DNA from: JADZAI01 sp047602465
Lineage (GTDB): Bacteria > Pseudomonadota > Alphaproteobacteria > Micropepsales > Micropepsaceae
Direction: 5' to 3'
NCBI GenBank assembly: GCA_047602465.1
Contig: JASGHF010000001.1
Location: forward strand, 1,178,001-1,242,000
DNA: 64,000 nt
Part shown: piece by piece, positions 44,289 to 52,310 of the stretch
Layout: each line of letters starts with the position of its first letter
Numbering within the stretch: the stretch's first letter is position 1
Notes under the pieces: model-generated
Seen by the model: the letters and a program-made list of their open reading frames with translations, nothing else
Told to the model about the DNA's origin: nothing
Database searches by the model: none
Made by a program: the position numbers and the translations under genes

Positions 44289-44933
44289 ATGGACGCTCTG
44301 ATCGCAGGCTATCGCCGCTTCCGCGCAGGATATTACGAACAGCAAAAGGCGAAGTTCGAGCATCTGGGCGCCAAGGGCCAGACGCCGCAATACATGATCA
44401 TCGGCTGCGCCGACAGCCGCGTCGATCCGTCGATCAATTTCGATACCGGCCCGGGCGATGTCTTCATGGTCCGCAACGTCGCCAATGTCGTGCCGCCTTA
44501 CGCGCCCGACGGCGATCATCACGGCACCAGCGCGGCGATCGAGTTCGCCGTGAAGGGCCTCGACATTCCCAACATCGTCATTCTCGGCCACGCCAAATGC
44601 GGCGGCATCGCCGCGCTGGTGGATCGCGAGCCGGGCGATGCGCCGACCAACGACTTCCTCGATCTGTGGATGTCCGTCGCCCGCCCCGCCCGCCGCGCCG
44701 CGATCCGGCTGGCCGAAGCGGTCGGCGTCGCCGACGACCGCACCGAGGTCTGCCGGATCTGCGAAAAGGAGAACGTGAAGGTCGGCCTGAAGAACCTCAT
44801 GGGCTTTCCCTGGATCGCCGAACGGGTCGCGGCCGGGCGGCTGAAGCTCCACGGCCTGTATTTCGACATCACCAAAGGCGAGCTCTATCGCCTGAACGAT
44901 GGCGGCGACTTCGATCTGGTGCCGCCGGCATAA
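44289..44933 (+). CDS. Beta-class carbonic anhydrase
   Basis: 214 residues, converting CO2 and bicarbonate. Zinc site: Cys in IGCADSRVDPS (with the Asp-Arg dyad), then His and Cys in LGHAKCGGI. GDVFMVRNVANVVPP is the usual structural motif. AAAGGAG lies 6 bases before the ATG. It lies 10 bases before the tryptophan dioxygenase gene on the same strand; that pairing may be transcriptional only. Confidence 0.96.
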   Translation: MDALIAGYRRFRAGYYEQQKAKFEHLGAKGQTPQYMIIGCADSRVDPSINFDTGPGDVFMVRNVANVVPPYAPDGDHHGTSAAIEFAVKGLDIPNIVILGHAKCGGIAALVDREPGDAPTNDFLDLWMSVARPARRAAIRLAEAVGVADDRTEVCRICEKENVKVGLKNLMGFPWIAERVAAGRLKLHGLYFDITKGELYRLNDGGDFDLVPPA

Positions 44934-44943
44934 GGCAAGCGCT

Positions 44944-46014
44944 ATGGATTACGCGTCCTATCTCAAGCTCGACCAGCTTCTGTCCGCCCAGTCGCCCGAA
45001 AGCGAAAAGGCCGGCCGCCCGGCCCATGACGAACTGCTCTTCATCATCATCCACCAGGCCTACGAACTCTGGTTCAAGCAGATCCTGCACGAGCTGGATC
45101 GCGTCGCCACCATCTTCGGCGGCCGCGTGGTGGACGACCGCGAGCTTTCCGCCGCCGTCCATGCGTCCGAGCGCGTCGTCCGCATCCTCCAGCTCGTCGT
45201 CTCGCAGATCGACGTGCTGGAGACGATGACGCCGATGGACTTCCTGGAATTCCGCGACCTCCTCGTCCCGGCCTCCGGCTTCCAGTCCGAACAGTTCCGC
45301 CTCATCGAAACCCGCCTCGGCCTCACCCGCGCCGACCGCCTGAAATTCGACGGCCACGATTTCGACGCGCGCCTGCCCGACGACGCCAAGGCCCGCATCG
45401 GCGCGATGGAGGCGAAGCCCTCGCTCCGCACCGAGATCGATGAATGGCTGTCGCGCACGCCCTTCGTCGAGATGGGCGGCTTCGACTTCCGCAAGGTCTA
45501 TGACGCCGCCATCGACAAGATGCTGAAGGCGGATATCGAAACCATCCGCCGGCACCCGCAGCTCCGCGAAACCGAAAAGCAGGTCCAGATCGCGAGCCTG
45601 GAACGCTCCAGCGCCATGTTCGACGCTTTGCTCGACGATGCCCGCTTCGAGGCGCTGAAGGCCGAAGGCGGCTGGACCATGTCGCGCCGCGCGCTGCAGG
45701 CCGCGCTCTTCATCTTCCTCTATCGCGACGAACCGGCGCTGCAGCTGCCCTTCCGCATGCTGCGCGCCCTCATGGATATCGACGAGACGATGGCGCTCTG
45801 GCGCCTGCGTCACGCGCTGATGGTCAGCCGCATGATCGGGCGCAAGGTCGGCACCGGCGGCTCCTCCGGTTACGACTATCTGCGCGGTTCCGCCGACAAG
45901 CACCGCGCCTATGGCGATCTCTTCGCCATCGCCACCTTCCTCATCCCGCGCTCGGACCTGCCCGCCCTGCCGCCTGAAGTGCGCGCCCAGATGCGCTACC
46001 GCTACGAGGGCTGA
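44944..46014 (+). CDS. kynA: Tryptophan 2,3-dioxygenase
   Basis: 356 residues from the ATG at 44944. It is a haem enzyme opening the indole ring of tryptophan to N-formylkynurenine. Hallmarks: DELLFIIIHQAYELWFKQILHEL (in part), LETMTPMDFLEFRDLLVPASGFQS (in part) and the C-terminal GTGGSSGYDYLR loop that contacts substrate. The length is greater than the roughly 280 residues of short bacterial forms. The stop overlaps the start of the kynureninase-like gene, so they are coupled. Confidence 0.95.
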   Translation: MDYASYLKLDQLLSAQSPESEKAGRPAHDELLFIIIHQAYELWFKQILHELDRVATIFGGRVVDDRELSAAVHASERVVRILQLVVSQIDVLETMTPMDFLEFRDLLVPASGFQSEQFRLIETRLGLTRADRLKFDGHDFDARLPDDAKARIGAMEAKPSLRTEIDEWLSRTPFVEMGGFDFRKVYDAAIDKMLKADIETIRRHPQLRETEKQVQIASLERSSAMFDALLDDARFEALKAEGGWTMSRRALQAALFIFLYRDEPALQLPFRMLRALMDIDETMALWRLRHALMVSRMIGRKVGTGGSSGYDYLRGSADKHRAYGDLFAIATFLIPRSDLPALPPEVRAQMRYRYEG

Positions 46015-47168
46015 TGGAAAGCCTCGGCGGCCACTTCTCGAAGTCCATCGGCCGCCCGGCAGATCCTTCCGGCGCGCGCCTCCACTTCGCCGCGCACAGC
46101 CATCACCCCTGGCCCGATGTCACCGAGGCGGCGCAGGCCCGATGCTGGGACGACGCCGCCCGTCTGCTCGACGCCAAATGGGGCCATATCTTCAGCAACG
46201 TGCTGCCCGCCGCGCAGGCCCATGTCGCCAAGCGCCTGAACCTCGCCGATCCCGCCAGCGTCGTCTTCGCGCCCAACACGCACGAACTCGTCCGCCGCCT
46301 GCTCTCGGCCACCGACCCGCACAGGCCCGTGCGCATCCTCACCACCGACAGCGAATTCCATTCCTTCGCCCGCCAGATCGCGCGGCTTGAGGAAGACGCG
46401 CTGGTCGAAGTGACGCGCGTCCCCGCCGAACCCTTCGACAGCTTCGCCAACCGCTTCATCGCCGAACTGCATGAAGACCATTTCGACCTCGTCTTCCTCA
46501 GCCAGGTCTTTTTCAACTCCGGGTGGCGGGTAGCGGAGATCGCCGACATCGTCGCCGCTGTCCGCCATGACGACACGCTGGTCGCCGTCGACGGCTATCA
46601 CAGCTTCATGGCCGTGCCGGTCGACTGGTCGGCGCTCCAGGCCCGCGCCTTCTTCATCGCCGGCGGCTACAAATACGCGATGGCCGGCGAGGGTTGCTGC
46701 TTCATGCACTGCCCGCCCGGTTACGGCCCGCGCCCGCGCGACACCGGCTGGTATGCGGAATTCGGCGCCCTCGCCGCCGCCCGTCCCGGCGAAACCGCCT
46801 ATGGCGCCGACGCGTCCCGTTTCGCCGGCTCCACCTTCGATCCCAGCGGCCTGTATCGCTTCAACGCGGCGCAGGACTGGTTCGACGCCACCGGCGGCGA
46901 CATCGCCGCACACCACGCCTACGCACAGGCGCTCCAGTCGCGCTTCCTCGCGAAGCTGCCTGCGGTCCTCACCGGCACGTTGATGATCGAGGACGCCGCC
47001 CGCCGCGGCCGCTTCCTCACCTTCCGCACGAAAGACGCGGAAGCCATCGAAACGCATCTCACGTCGCGCGGCATCACGCTCGACCGGCGCGGCGACCGCC
47101 TGCGTCTCGGTTTCGGGGTCTATCAAAGCGATGAAGGCGTCGACCGGTTGATCGACGCCTTCAACTAG
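46014..47168 (+). CDS. Kynureninase-like class V aminotransferase-fold enzyme
   Basis: 384 residues, fold-type I PLP enzyme. The PLP Lys lies in IAGGYKYAMAGEG near residue 222, the Asp that contacts the ring nitrogen is in VAVDGYHSF, and FHSFARQ is near the cofactor phosphate. Coupled to tryptophan dioxygenase (one-base overlap), so it most likely cleaves kynurenine to anthranilate and alanine. Similarity to classical KynU is only partial, so another class V role is possible. No kynurenine formamidase gene is adjacent. Confidence 0.82.
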   Translation: MESLGGHFSKSIGRPADPSGARLHFAAHSHHPWPDVTEAAQARCWDDAARLLDAKWGHIFSNVLPAAQAHVAKRLNLADPASVVFAPNTHELVRRLLSATDPHRPVRILTTDSEFHSFARQIARLEEDALVEVTRVPAEPFDSFANRFIAELHEDHFDLVFLSQVFFNSGWRVAEIADIVAAVRHDDTLVAVDGYHSFMAVPVDWSALQARAFFIAGGYKYAMAGEGCCFMHCPPGYGPRPRDTGWYAEFGALAAARPGETAYGADASRFAGSTFDPSGLYRFNAAQDWFDATGGDIAAHHAYAQALQSRFLAKLPAVLTGTLMIEDAARRGRFLTFRTKDAEAIETHLTSRGITLDRRGDRLRLGFGVYQSDEGVDRLIDAFN

Positions 47169-47187
47169 GTCCGTTCTGCGGATGCCG

Positions 47188-49560
47188 CTATTGCGGCGGC
47201 GGCGCCGGTGCGGGCGGCGCTTCAGACGGATGGTTGTTGGCCCACAGCATGTTGGCCTGGCTCAGCACATACTGGCGCACCGCCTCCACATCCTCCGGCG
47301 TCAGATTGTCGGCGAAGGACGCCATGCCGTTCGCAGCCAGCGCACCGTCCAGCACGATCTCCTTGTACTGCGCGAACACGTCATTGGTGCTCATGCGCAG
47401 ATCGGGAAGGACGCCCGCGCTCTCCGCCATGAAGCCGTGACAGACGACGCAGGTCGTGTGGTAGACCGTGAAGCCCTTGTCGAGCATGGCGGGCGAGCCA
47501 TCCACCGCAGGCGGCTTCTCCGGCGGCAACTTGGTCGAGGCCAGCGCCGCGACGGTCTGCGTGCCGCCCAGCTTGAAGACGAACAGGCGGCCCTGGTTGG
47601 TGTTGGTCTTCACCACCGCGCTGGTCGGGTCTTTGAAGTTGGCGAGACCCCATGCGCCGCCCCAGCCGGCCAGCAGCGCGACATACTGCTCGCCATCCAC
47701 CGTATAGGTGACGGGCGGCGCGAGGATGCCGGTCTGCAGATCGATCTTCCACAGCTGCTGGCCGGTCTTCGCGTCATAAGCGCCGAAGATGCCGTCCGCG
47801 CCGCCGCCGAAGACGAGGCCGCCTCCGGTCGACAGCAGGCCGCCATTCCACGCGCCGGCCATCGGCACCGACCAGGCTTCCTTCTGCGCGACCGGGTCCC
47901 AGGCGCGGATGAAGCCCTTGGCCGGCGGCGGCGTCTGCCCCGCCTCGATCATCGCGATCAGCGCCTTGGTGACGCCGGCAAGATCGACGCCGGTGTTCCA
48001 TTTGCCGGGATGATAGGCATAGGGCTGCGCGTCGTTCACGAACAGCGCCGCTGCATCGATGGTCGGGATGTAGACGTAGCCGGTGGCCGGATTGAAGGCC
48101 ATCGGCTGCCAGTTATGGCCACCGACCTGCGCCGGGAACACGACCTTCGGCTCCTTGGTGTAATCGACTTCCGGGTTCGGGATCGGCCGGTGCGTGACCG
48201 GGTCGAGACCCAGCGTCCAGTTCACCGCGACATAGGCTTCGGCCGAGATGAACTCACCCGTCGCGGCGTCCAGCACATAGAAGAAGCCGTTTTTGGGGGC
48301 CTGCATCACCACGCGGCGCGGCGCGCCGTTGATGGTGAGGTCGGCCAGCATGATCTGCTGCGTCGCCGTGAAGTCCCAGCTGTCGCCCGGCGTCGTCTGG
48401 TAGTGCCAGACCATGCGGCCGGTATCGGGGTTCAGCGCGACGATGGACGACACATACAGATTGTCGCCGCCGCCGGGCGAGCGCATGTCATGGTTCCAGG
48501 GCGAGCCGTTGCCGACGCCGATATAAACGAGGTTGAGCTTGGGATCGTAGACGATGGCGTCCCACACCGTGCCGCCGCCGCCGACCTTCACCCACTGCGC
48601 CTTCTCGTCCTTGCTCCAGGTCTCCAGCGCCTTCTCAAGCTCCGGGCTTTCCTGCGGCTTGGACGGATCGCCCGGCACCGTGAAGAAGCGCCATTTCTGC
48701 GCGCCCGTCTTCGCGTCGAAGGCCGTCACATAGCCGCGCACGCCCAGCTCCGCGCCGCCATTGCCGATGATGATCATGCCCTTGGCGATGCGCGGGGCGC
48801 CGGTGATGACATAGGGCCGCGTGCGGTCGATCAGCGTATCGACCACCCAGTCCGGCTTGCCGGTCTTGGCGTCCAGCGCGATCAGACGGCCGTCCAGCGA
48901 GCCGACATAGACGCGGCCCTCATAGACCGCGACGCCGCGATTGACGATGTCGCAGCAGGCGTTGCGCGCCCACTCGCCCGGCACTTCCGGATCATACGAC
49001 CACAGCTGCTTGCCGGTGCGCGCGTCCAGCGCCTGCACCGCGCCCCAGTTGGTGGAGAAGAACATCACGCCATCGACGACGATGGGCGAGGCTTCGAGGC
49101 CGCGCACGGTGCCGGTCTGGTGCTCCCAGGCGACGCCCAGCGTCGCGACATTCGAGGCGTTGATCTGGTCGAGCGGCGAGAAGCGCTGCTCGTCGGTGGT
49201 GCGGCCATGGGCCAGCCAGTTGCCCGGCTCGGCGTCTGCGGCGGCGATGCGCGCCTCGGTGACGGCCGCGCCCCTGGCGAGCGCCGCCTGTTCGTCGGGC
49301 GTCGGAGCGCCGCTGGTGAAGCCCTTGCGCGTGGCGCTCTCGGCGCCGATGGCGGCAGGCGTGCCGGCCGGGTAGGCGGCGGCTGCCGGCGCGCCGGTCC
49401 CGGCCGGGGTCGCCGAAGGTGCGGCGGCGTCCGCGACGGCGGCCGTCTTCGCGCCTTCGCGGGTGAAGACCGCCGCATTCGGTGCGAACCAGTAGAAACC
49501 TGCGGCGGCGACAAGCACCACCGATCCGAACCCGATAAACGGCCCGCCCATTCCGCGCAT
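47188..49560 (-). CDS. Membrane-anchored quinohemoprotein alcohol dehydrogenase
   Basis: 790 residues. An uncleaved-looking N-terminal membrane helix (about 6-27) is followed by an Ala-rich linker (to about 95), an eight-bladed PQQ propeller with the vicinal disulfide NACCD, a calcium-ligand region GNGSPWNHD and the catalytic Asp in GDSWDFTATQ, then a cytochrome c domain with CVVCH near residue 704. Residue +2 after the catalytic Asp is Thr, as in calcium rather than lanthanide enzymes. It oxidises alcohols on the periplasmic face and passes electrons to the chain. GGGAGAG is 7 bases upstream. No PQQ synthesis genes are in the window. Confidence 0.9.
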   Translation of the reverse strand: MRGMGGPFIGFGSVVLVAAAGFYWFAPNAAVFTREGAKTAAVADAAAPSATPAGTGAPAAAAYPAGTPAAIGAESATRKGFTSGAPTPDEQAALARGAAVTEARIAAADAEPGNWLAHGRTTDEQRFSPLDQINASNVATLGVAWEHQTGTVRGLEASPIVVDGVMFFSTNWGAVQALDARTGKQLWSYDPEVPGEWARNACCDIVNRGVAVYEGRVYVGSLDGRLIALDAKTGKPDWVVDTLIDRTRPYVITGAPRIAKGMIIIGNGGAELGVRGYVTAFDAKTGAQKWRFFTVPGDPSKPQESPELEKALETWSKDEKAQWVKVGGGGTVWDAIVYDPKLNLVYIGVGNGSPWNHDMRSPGGGDNLYVSSIVALNPDTGRMVWHYQTTPGDSWDFTATQQIMLADLTINGAPRRVVMQAPKNGFFYVLDAATGEFISAEAYVAVNWTLGLDPVTHRPIPNPEVDYTKEPKVVFPAQVGGHNWQPMAFNPATGYVYIPTIDAAALFVNDAQPYAYHPGKWNTGVDLAGVTKALIAMIEAGQTPPPAKGFIRAWDPVAQKEAWSVPMAGAWNGGLLSTGGGLVFGGGADGIFGAYDAKTGQQLWKIDLQTGILAPPVTYTVDGEQYVALLAGWGGAWGLANFKDPTSAVVKTNTNQGRLFVFKLGGTQTVAALASTKLPPEKPPAVDGSPAMLDKGFTVYHTTCVVCHGFMAESAGVLPDLRMSTNDVFAQYKEIVLDGALAANGMASFADNLTPEDVEAVRQYVLSQANMLWANNHPSEAPPAPAPPPQ

Positions 49561-49644
49561 GCGGCACTCTCCCTGAAGACTGCTGTTCTTGTTGAACGGG
49601 AGGATGCGCGCGTTGCTCGGGGCCGCGCAAGGCCCCCGTCGCCG

Positions 49645-50265
49645 TCAGAACCAGTCTTTGGTGTAGACGAATTTCGGCATGCCCCAGCCATACCGCACTG
49701 CAAGAAGACGCAAGGTCAGGCCTGCCGTCACGGCCGACAGCGTCACCACCTCGCTGCCGATCCCAAGGGCCAGACCCCCCACATAGACGACACCCACCAG
49801 CACCGACACGCTGGCATAAAGCTCGGACGAGAAGAGCAGCGGTATCTGGTTGCACAGAACGTCGCGCAGAACGCCGCCCACGCACCCTGTGATCATCCCC
49901 GACAGGACCACGATCGACACCGGCTGCCCCATCTCCATCGCCACGTCGCAACCGATCATCGTGGTCACGACCAGGCCGACGGCGTCGAGCGTCAGGAAGG
50001 TATATTTCAGGCGGTGCAGATAGCGGGCGACCAGCAGCGTCACCAGCGCCGCCCCGGTCGTGACGCCCAGCAGCCAGGGCTGCGCCACCCAGGACAAGGG
50101 GTAATGCCCCAGCAGCACGTCCCGCATCGAGCCGCCGCCCAGCGCCGTCACCGACGCCAGCATCAGCACCCCCACCCAGTCCATGCTGCGCCGTCCGGCC
50201 GCCAGTGCGCCGGACATGGCCGCCGCCGTGAGACCCGCCATGTAAAGGGCGAAGAGAAGCGTCAT
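49645..50265 (-). CDS. TRIC-family cation channel protein
   Basis: 206 residues from the ATG at 50265, which overlaps the preceding hydroxylase stop (ATGA) and has GGTGGGG upstream; a GTG at 50274 would add three residues. Seven hydrophobic helices and two copies of the family motif, GGGSMRDVLLG and GGVLRDVLCN, mark the two three-helix repeats of trimeric intracellular cation channels (UPF0126/YicG/YadS). It probably carries potassium or other monovalent cations across the inner membrane. Confidence 0.92.
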   Translation of the reverse strand: MTLLFALYMAGLTAAAMSGALAAGRRSMDWVGVLMLASVTALGGGSMRDVLLGHYPLSWVAQPWLLGVTTGAALVTLLVARYLHRLKYTFLTLDAVGLVVTTMIGCDVAMEMGQPVSIVVLSGMITGCVGGVLRDVLCNQIPLLFSSELYASVSVLVGVVYVGGLALGIGSEVVTLSAVTAGLTLRLLAVRYGWGMPKFVYTKDWF

Positions 50266-50915
50266 TCGCCCCACCGGCGCAGCAGATTGGCCGTGACCTT
50301 GGCGATCAGATCGAATTCCGGGGTTTTGCCGTGCTGCTGAAACAGCGCGCGCCGCGCCCGCTCCAGGTCGAACAGGATCTCGCGGGCCGCGCCGTCACGG
50401 ACCCGCGATTCGATCCAGCCGACACAGGCGAGCCTCTCGCCCTTGGTCACCGGCTCGACACGGTGCAGCGACGTGGCCGGATAGATGATCGCGGCCCCGG
50501 CCGGCAGCTTCACCCGCTGCTCTCCTGCCGCCGTTTCGATCACCAGATCGCCGCCCTCATAACTTTCGGGGTTCGACAGGAAGACTGTCACCGACACATC
50601 CGTCCGCCGGCCGTTCATGAAGGCGTCGTCAACATGCGTGCCGTAAGCCTGTCCCGGCCCGTAGCGGTTGAGCAGCAGCTGGACGAATTTCGGCTGAACC
50701 GCCGCGCTGAAAACGGGATGCCGGCGGAGCGCAGCTTCGATCTCGGTCCGGACCCCGCGGCTGACAGGGTCATCGGCGGGGATCTGCTCGTTCGATTTGA
50801 CCTGCCGCGCGTGCCAGCCCGCCGTCGTCCTGCCATCCTGAAAGGCAGCGCCCGACAAACGGCCGTTGATCGAGGTCAATTCCTCCGGCGTCAGAACGGC
50901 GTCCAGTCCCAGCAT
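50262..50915 (-). CDS. PKHD-type Fe(II)/2-oxoglutarate hydroxylase
   Basis: 217 residues from the ATG at 50915 (GGGAGAG upstream). It belongs to the PiuC/YbiX family. Iron ligands are H-x-D in GTHVDDAFM and the distal His in SLHRVEPV; the 2-oxoglutarate Arg is probably in GERLACVGW. These hydroxylases are usually co-expressed with siderophore uptake under iron limitation, but no TonB receptor is next to it here. A Fur-like palindrome lies 64 bases upstream in the divergent gap. Confidence 0.9.
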   Translation of the reverse strand: MLGLDAVLTPEELTSINGRLSGAAFQDGRTTAGWHARQVKSNEQIPADDPVSRGVRTEIEAALRRHPVFSAAVQPKFVQLLLNRYGPGQAYGTHVDDAFMNGRRTDVSVTVFLSNPESYEGGDLVIETAAGEQRVKLPAGAAIIYPATSLHRVEPVTKGERLACVGWIESRVRDGAAREILFDLERARRALFQQHGKTPEFDLIAKVTANLLRRWGE

Positions 50916-50978
50916 GGTCAAGCTCTCCCGCGCTCACGACTATGCGTTCCCGGCGCGCTTGCACAGCCCGACCAGATT

Positions 50979-50993
50979 TGCGAATGAGTTGCA
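50979..50993. promoter_or_regulatory. Fur-like palindrome between hydroxylase and imelysin genes
   Basis: 15-base palindrome of form TGC-N-A-N5-T-N-GCA (TGCGAATGAGTTGCA), close to the 7-1-7 Fur consensus. It lies in the 106-bp divergent gap, 64 bases from the hydroxylase ATG and 29 bases from the imelysin ATG, placed to control both directions. Confidence 0.5.
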
Positions 50994-51021
50994 ACCGAGA
51001 TTTTCGTGCGAGTTCCGCATC

Positions 51022-52305
51022 ATGCCCGAATTGAAGACCAGGCTCCTGCTCGGCGCAGGCGCTTTGGCGCTGACGCCCATCCTGACCTTGTGGCGCGACA
51101 TGCCCGTCGGCACCGCCGCTGCCAGCCCGTTGATCCTGACAGTTGACGGGGAAGAAGGCGGCGAAGGTGGTGAGGGCGGCGGCGAGAGCGGCGGCGGCGT
51201 GCCGGCCTCCTACGTCCTCGGCTCGACCGATCCGACCAAATGGCAATACGACGCTACCGCCGTGATCGACGCCTATGTCGCCGGCGGCCGGGCGCAGTAT
51301 CTGGCGGCGACAGCGGAGGCCGCAAAGCTCGAAGCGGCGATCACCGCCATGCTCGATTCTCCATCGGCCGAAACGCTGGCTGCGGCGCGAGCCGCCTGGG
51401 TCGCCGCGCGGCCGTCCTATCTCGTGACGGAGGCGTTCCGCTTCTATGACGGTCCGATCGAGGACGTCGAAGGCCAGCTCAATTCCTGGCCGATGAACGA
51501 AGCCTATATCGACTACACGAAGGACGATCCGAAAAGCGGCATCATCAACGATCCCGCCAGCAGCGTCGATGCCGCCGCTCTCGCCGGTCTCAACCAGAAG
51601 GCCGACGAAGCCGATGTCACCACCGGCTGGCACGCGATCGAGTTCCTTCTGTGGGGCCAGGATTTCAGCGCCACGGGGCCGGGCGACCGTCCGGCAAGCG
51701 ATTTCGTGCCTGGCACGCCCGAAACCGACAAGCGCCGCGCCTATCTGAAGGCCGTGACGGAGCTGTTGATCACCGATCTGCAGTCCGTGACGACGGCCTG
51801 GGATCCGGCCGCCGCCGACGGCTATGTCGCCAGGCTGAAGGCCATGCCGCAGCGCGAAGTCATCGGACGCATGATCAACGGCATCGCGATCCTGGCCGGG
51901 TCCGAAATGCGTTCGGAACGCATGGCCGTCGCGCTCGACAGCGGTGACCAGGAGGACGAGCAGTCCTGCTTCTCGGACACCACGCGGCAGGACTTCGTCT
52001 ATGACCTCAAGGGCGTGGAGAATGTCTGGTACGGCACCTATCCGAACGGAACCGGCAGCGGTCTCGACACGCTGGTGCGGTCGCTCGACCCGGCGCTCGC
52101 CGCCGAGATCGATGCGGCCTTCGCGGACGCCTCGGTGAAGATCAAGGCGCTCGGCGATCCCTGGGACCAGGTTCTGGCCGCGCCGCCGGAAAGCCCCGAG
52201 CGCAGGCAGGCTGAAGATGCCGTCGAGGCGCTTGGGGTTCTGGCCGCCGCCTTGAAGAAAACCGGGCCTGTACTCGGCGTGCTGGTCCAGATTCCCGGCA
52301 TCTGA
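51022..52305 (+). CDS. Imelysin-family iron-regulated protein
   Basis: 427 residues from the ATG at 51022. A hydrophobic N-terminus (about 5-30) is an export signal, followed by a Gly/Glu-rich linker (about 44-58) and an imelysin domain (about 65-420). The family motif G-x-H-x-x-E is seen in TTGWHAIEFLLWGQD. Imelysin (IrpA/ICMP-like) proteins are periplasmic or outer-membrane and are linked to iron uptake. The di-haem protein gene starts 5 bases after it. A Fur-like palindrome is upstream. Confidence 0.92.
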   Translation: MPELKTRLLLGAGALALTPILTLWRDMPVGTAAASPLILTVDGEEGGEGGEGGGESGGGVPASYVLGSTDPTKWQYDATAVIDAYVAGGRAQYLAATAEAAKLEAAITAMLDSPSAETLAAARAAWVAARPSYLVTEAFRFYDGPIEDVEGQLNSWPMNEAYIDYTKDDPKSGIINDPASSVDAAALAGLNQKADEADVTTGWHAIEFLLWGQDFSATGPGDRPASDFVPGTPETDKRRAYLKAVTELLITDLQSVTTAWDPAAADGYVARLKAMPQREVIGRMINGIAILAGSEMRSERMAVALDSGDQEDEQSCFSDTTRQDFVYDLKGVENVWYGTYPNGTGSGLDTLVRSLDPALAAEIDAAFADASVKIKALGDPWDQVLAAPPESPERRQAEDAVEALGVLAAALKKTGPVLGVLVQIPGI

Positions 52306-52310
52306 TCGAT

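Noticed and set aside
47182..50340. 1052-codon open frame on the plus strand
   Set aside because: It is antisense to the quinohemoprotein dehydrogenase, TRIC channel and part of the hydroxylase gene, all with clear motifs. Long antisense frames are expected at this GC; the translation is Arg/His-rich without domains.
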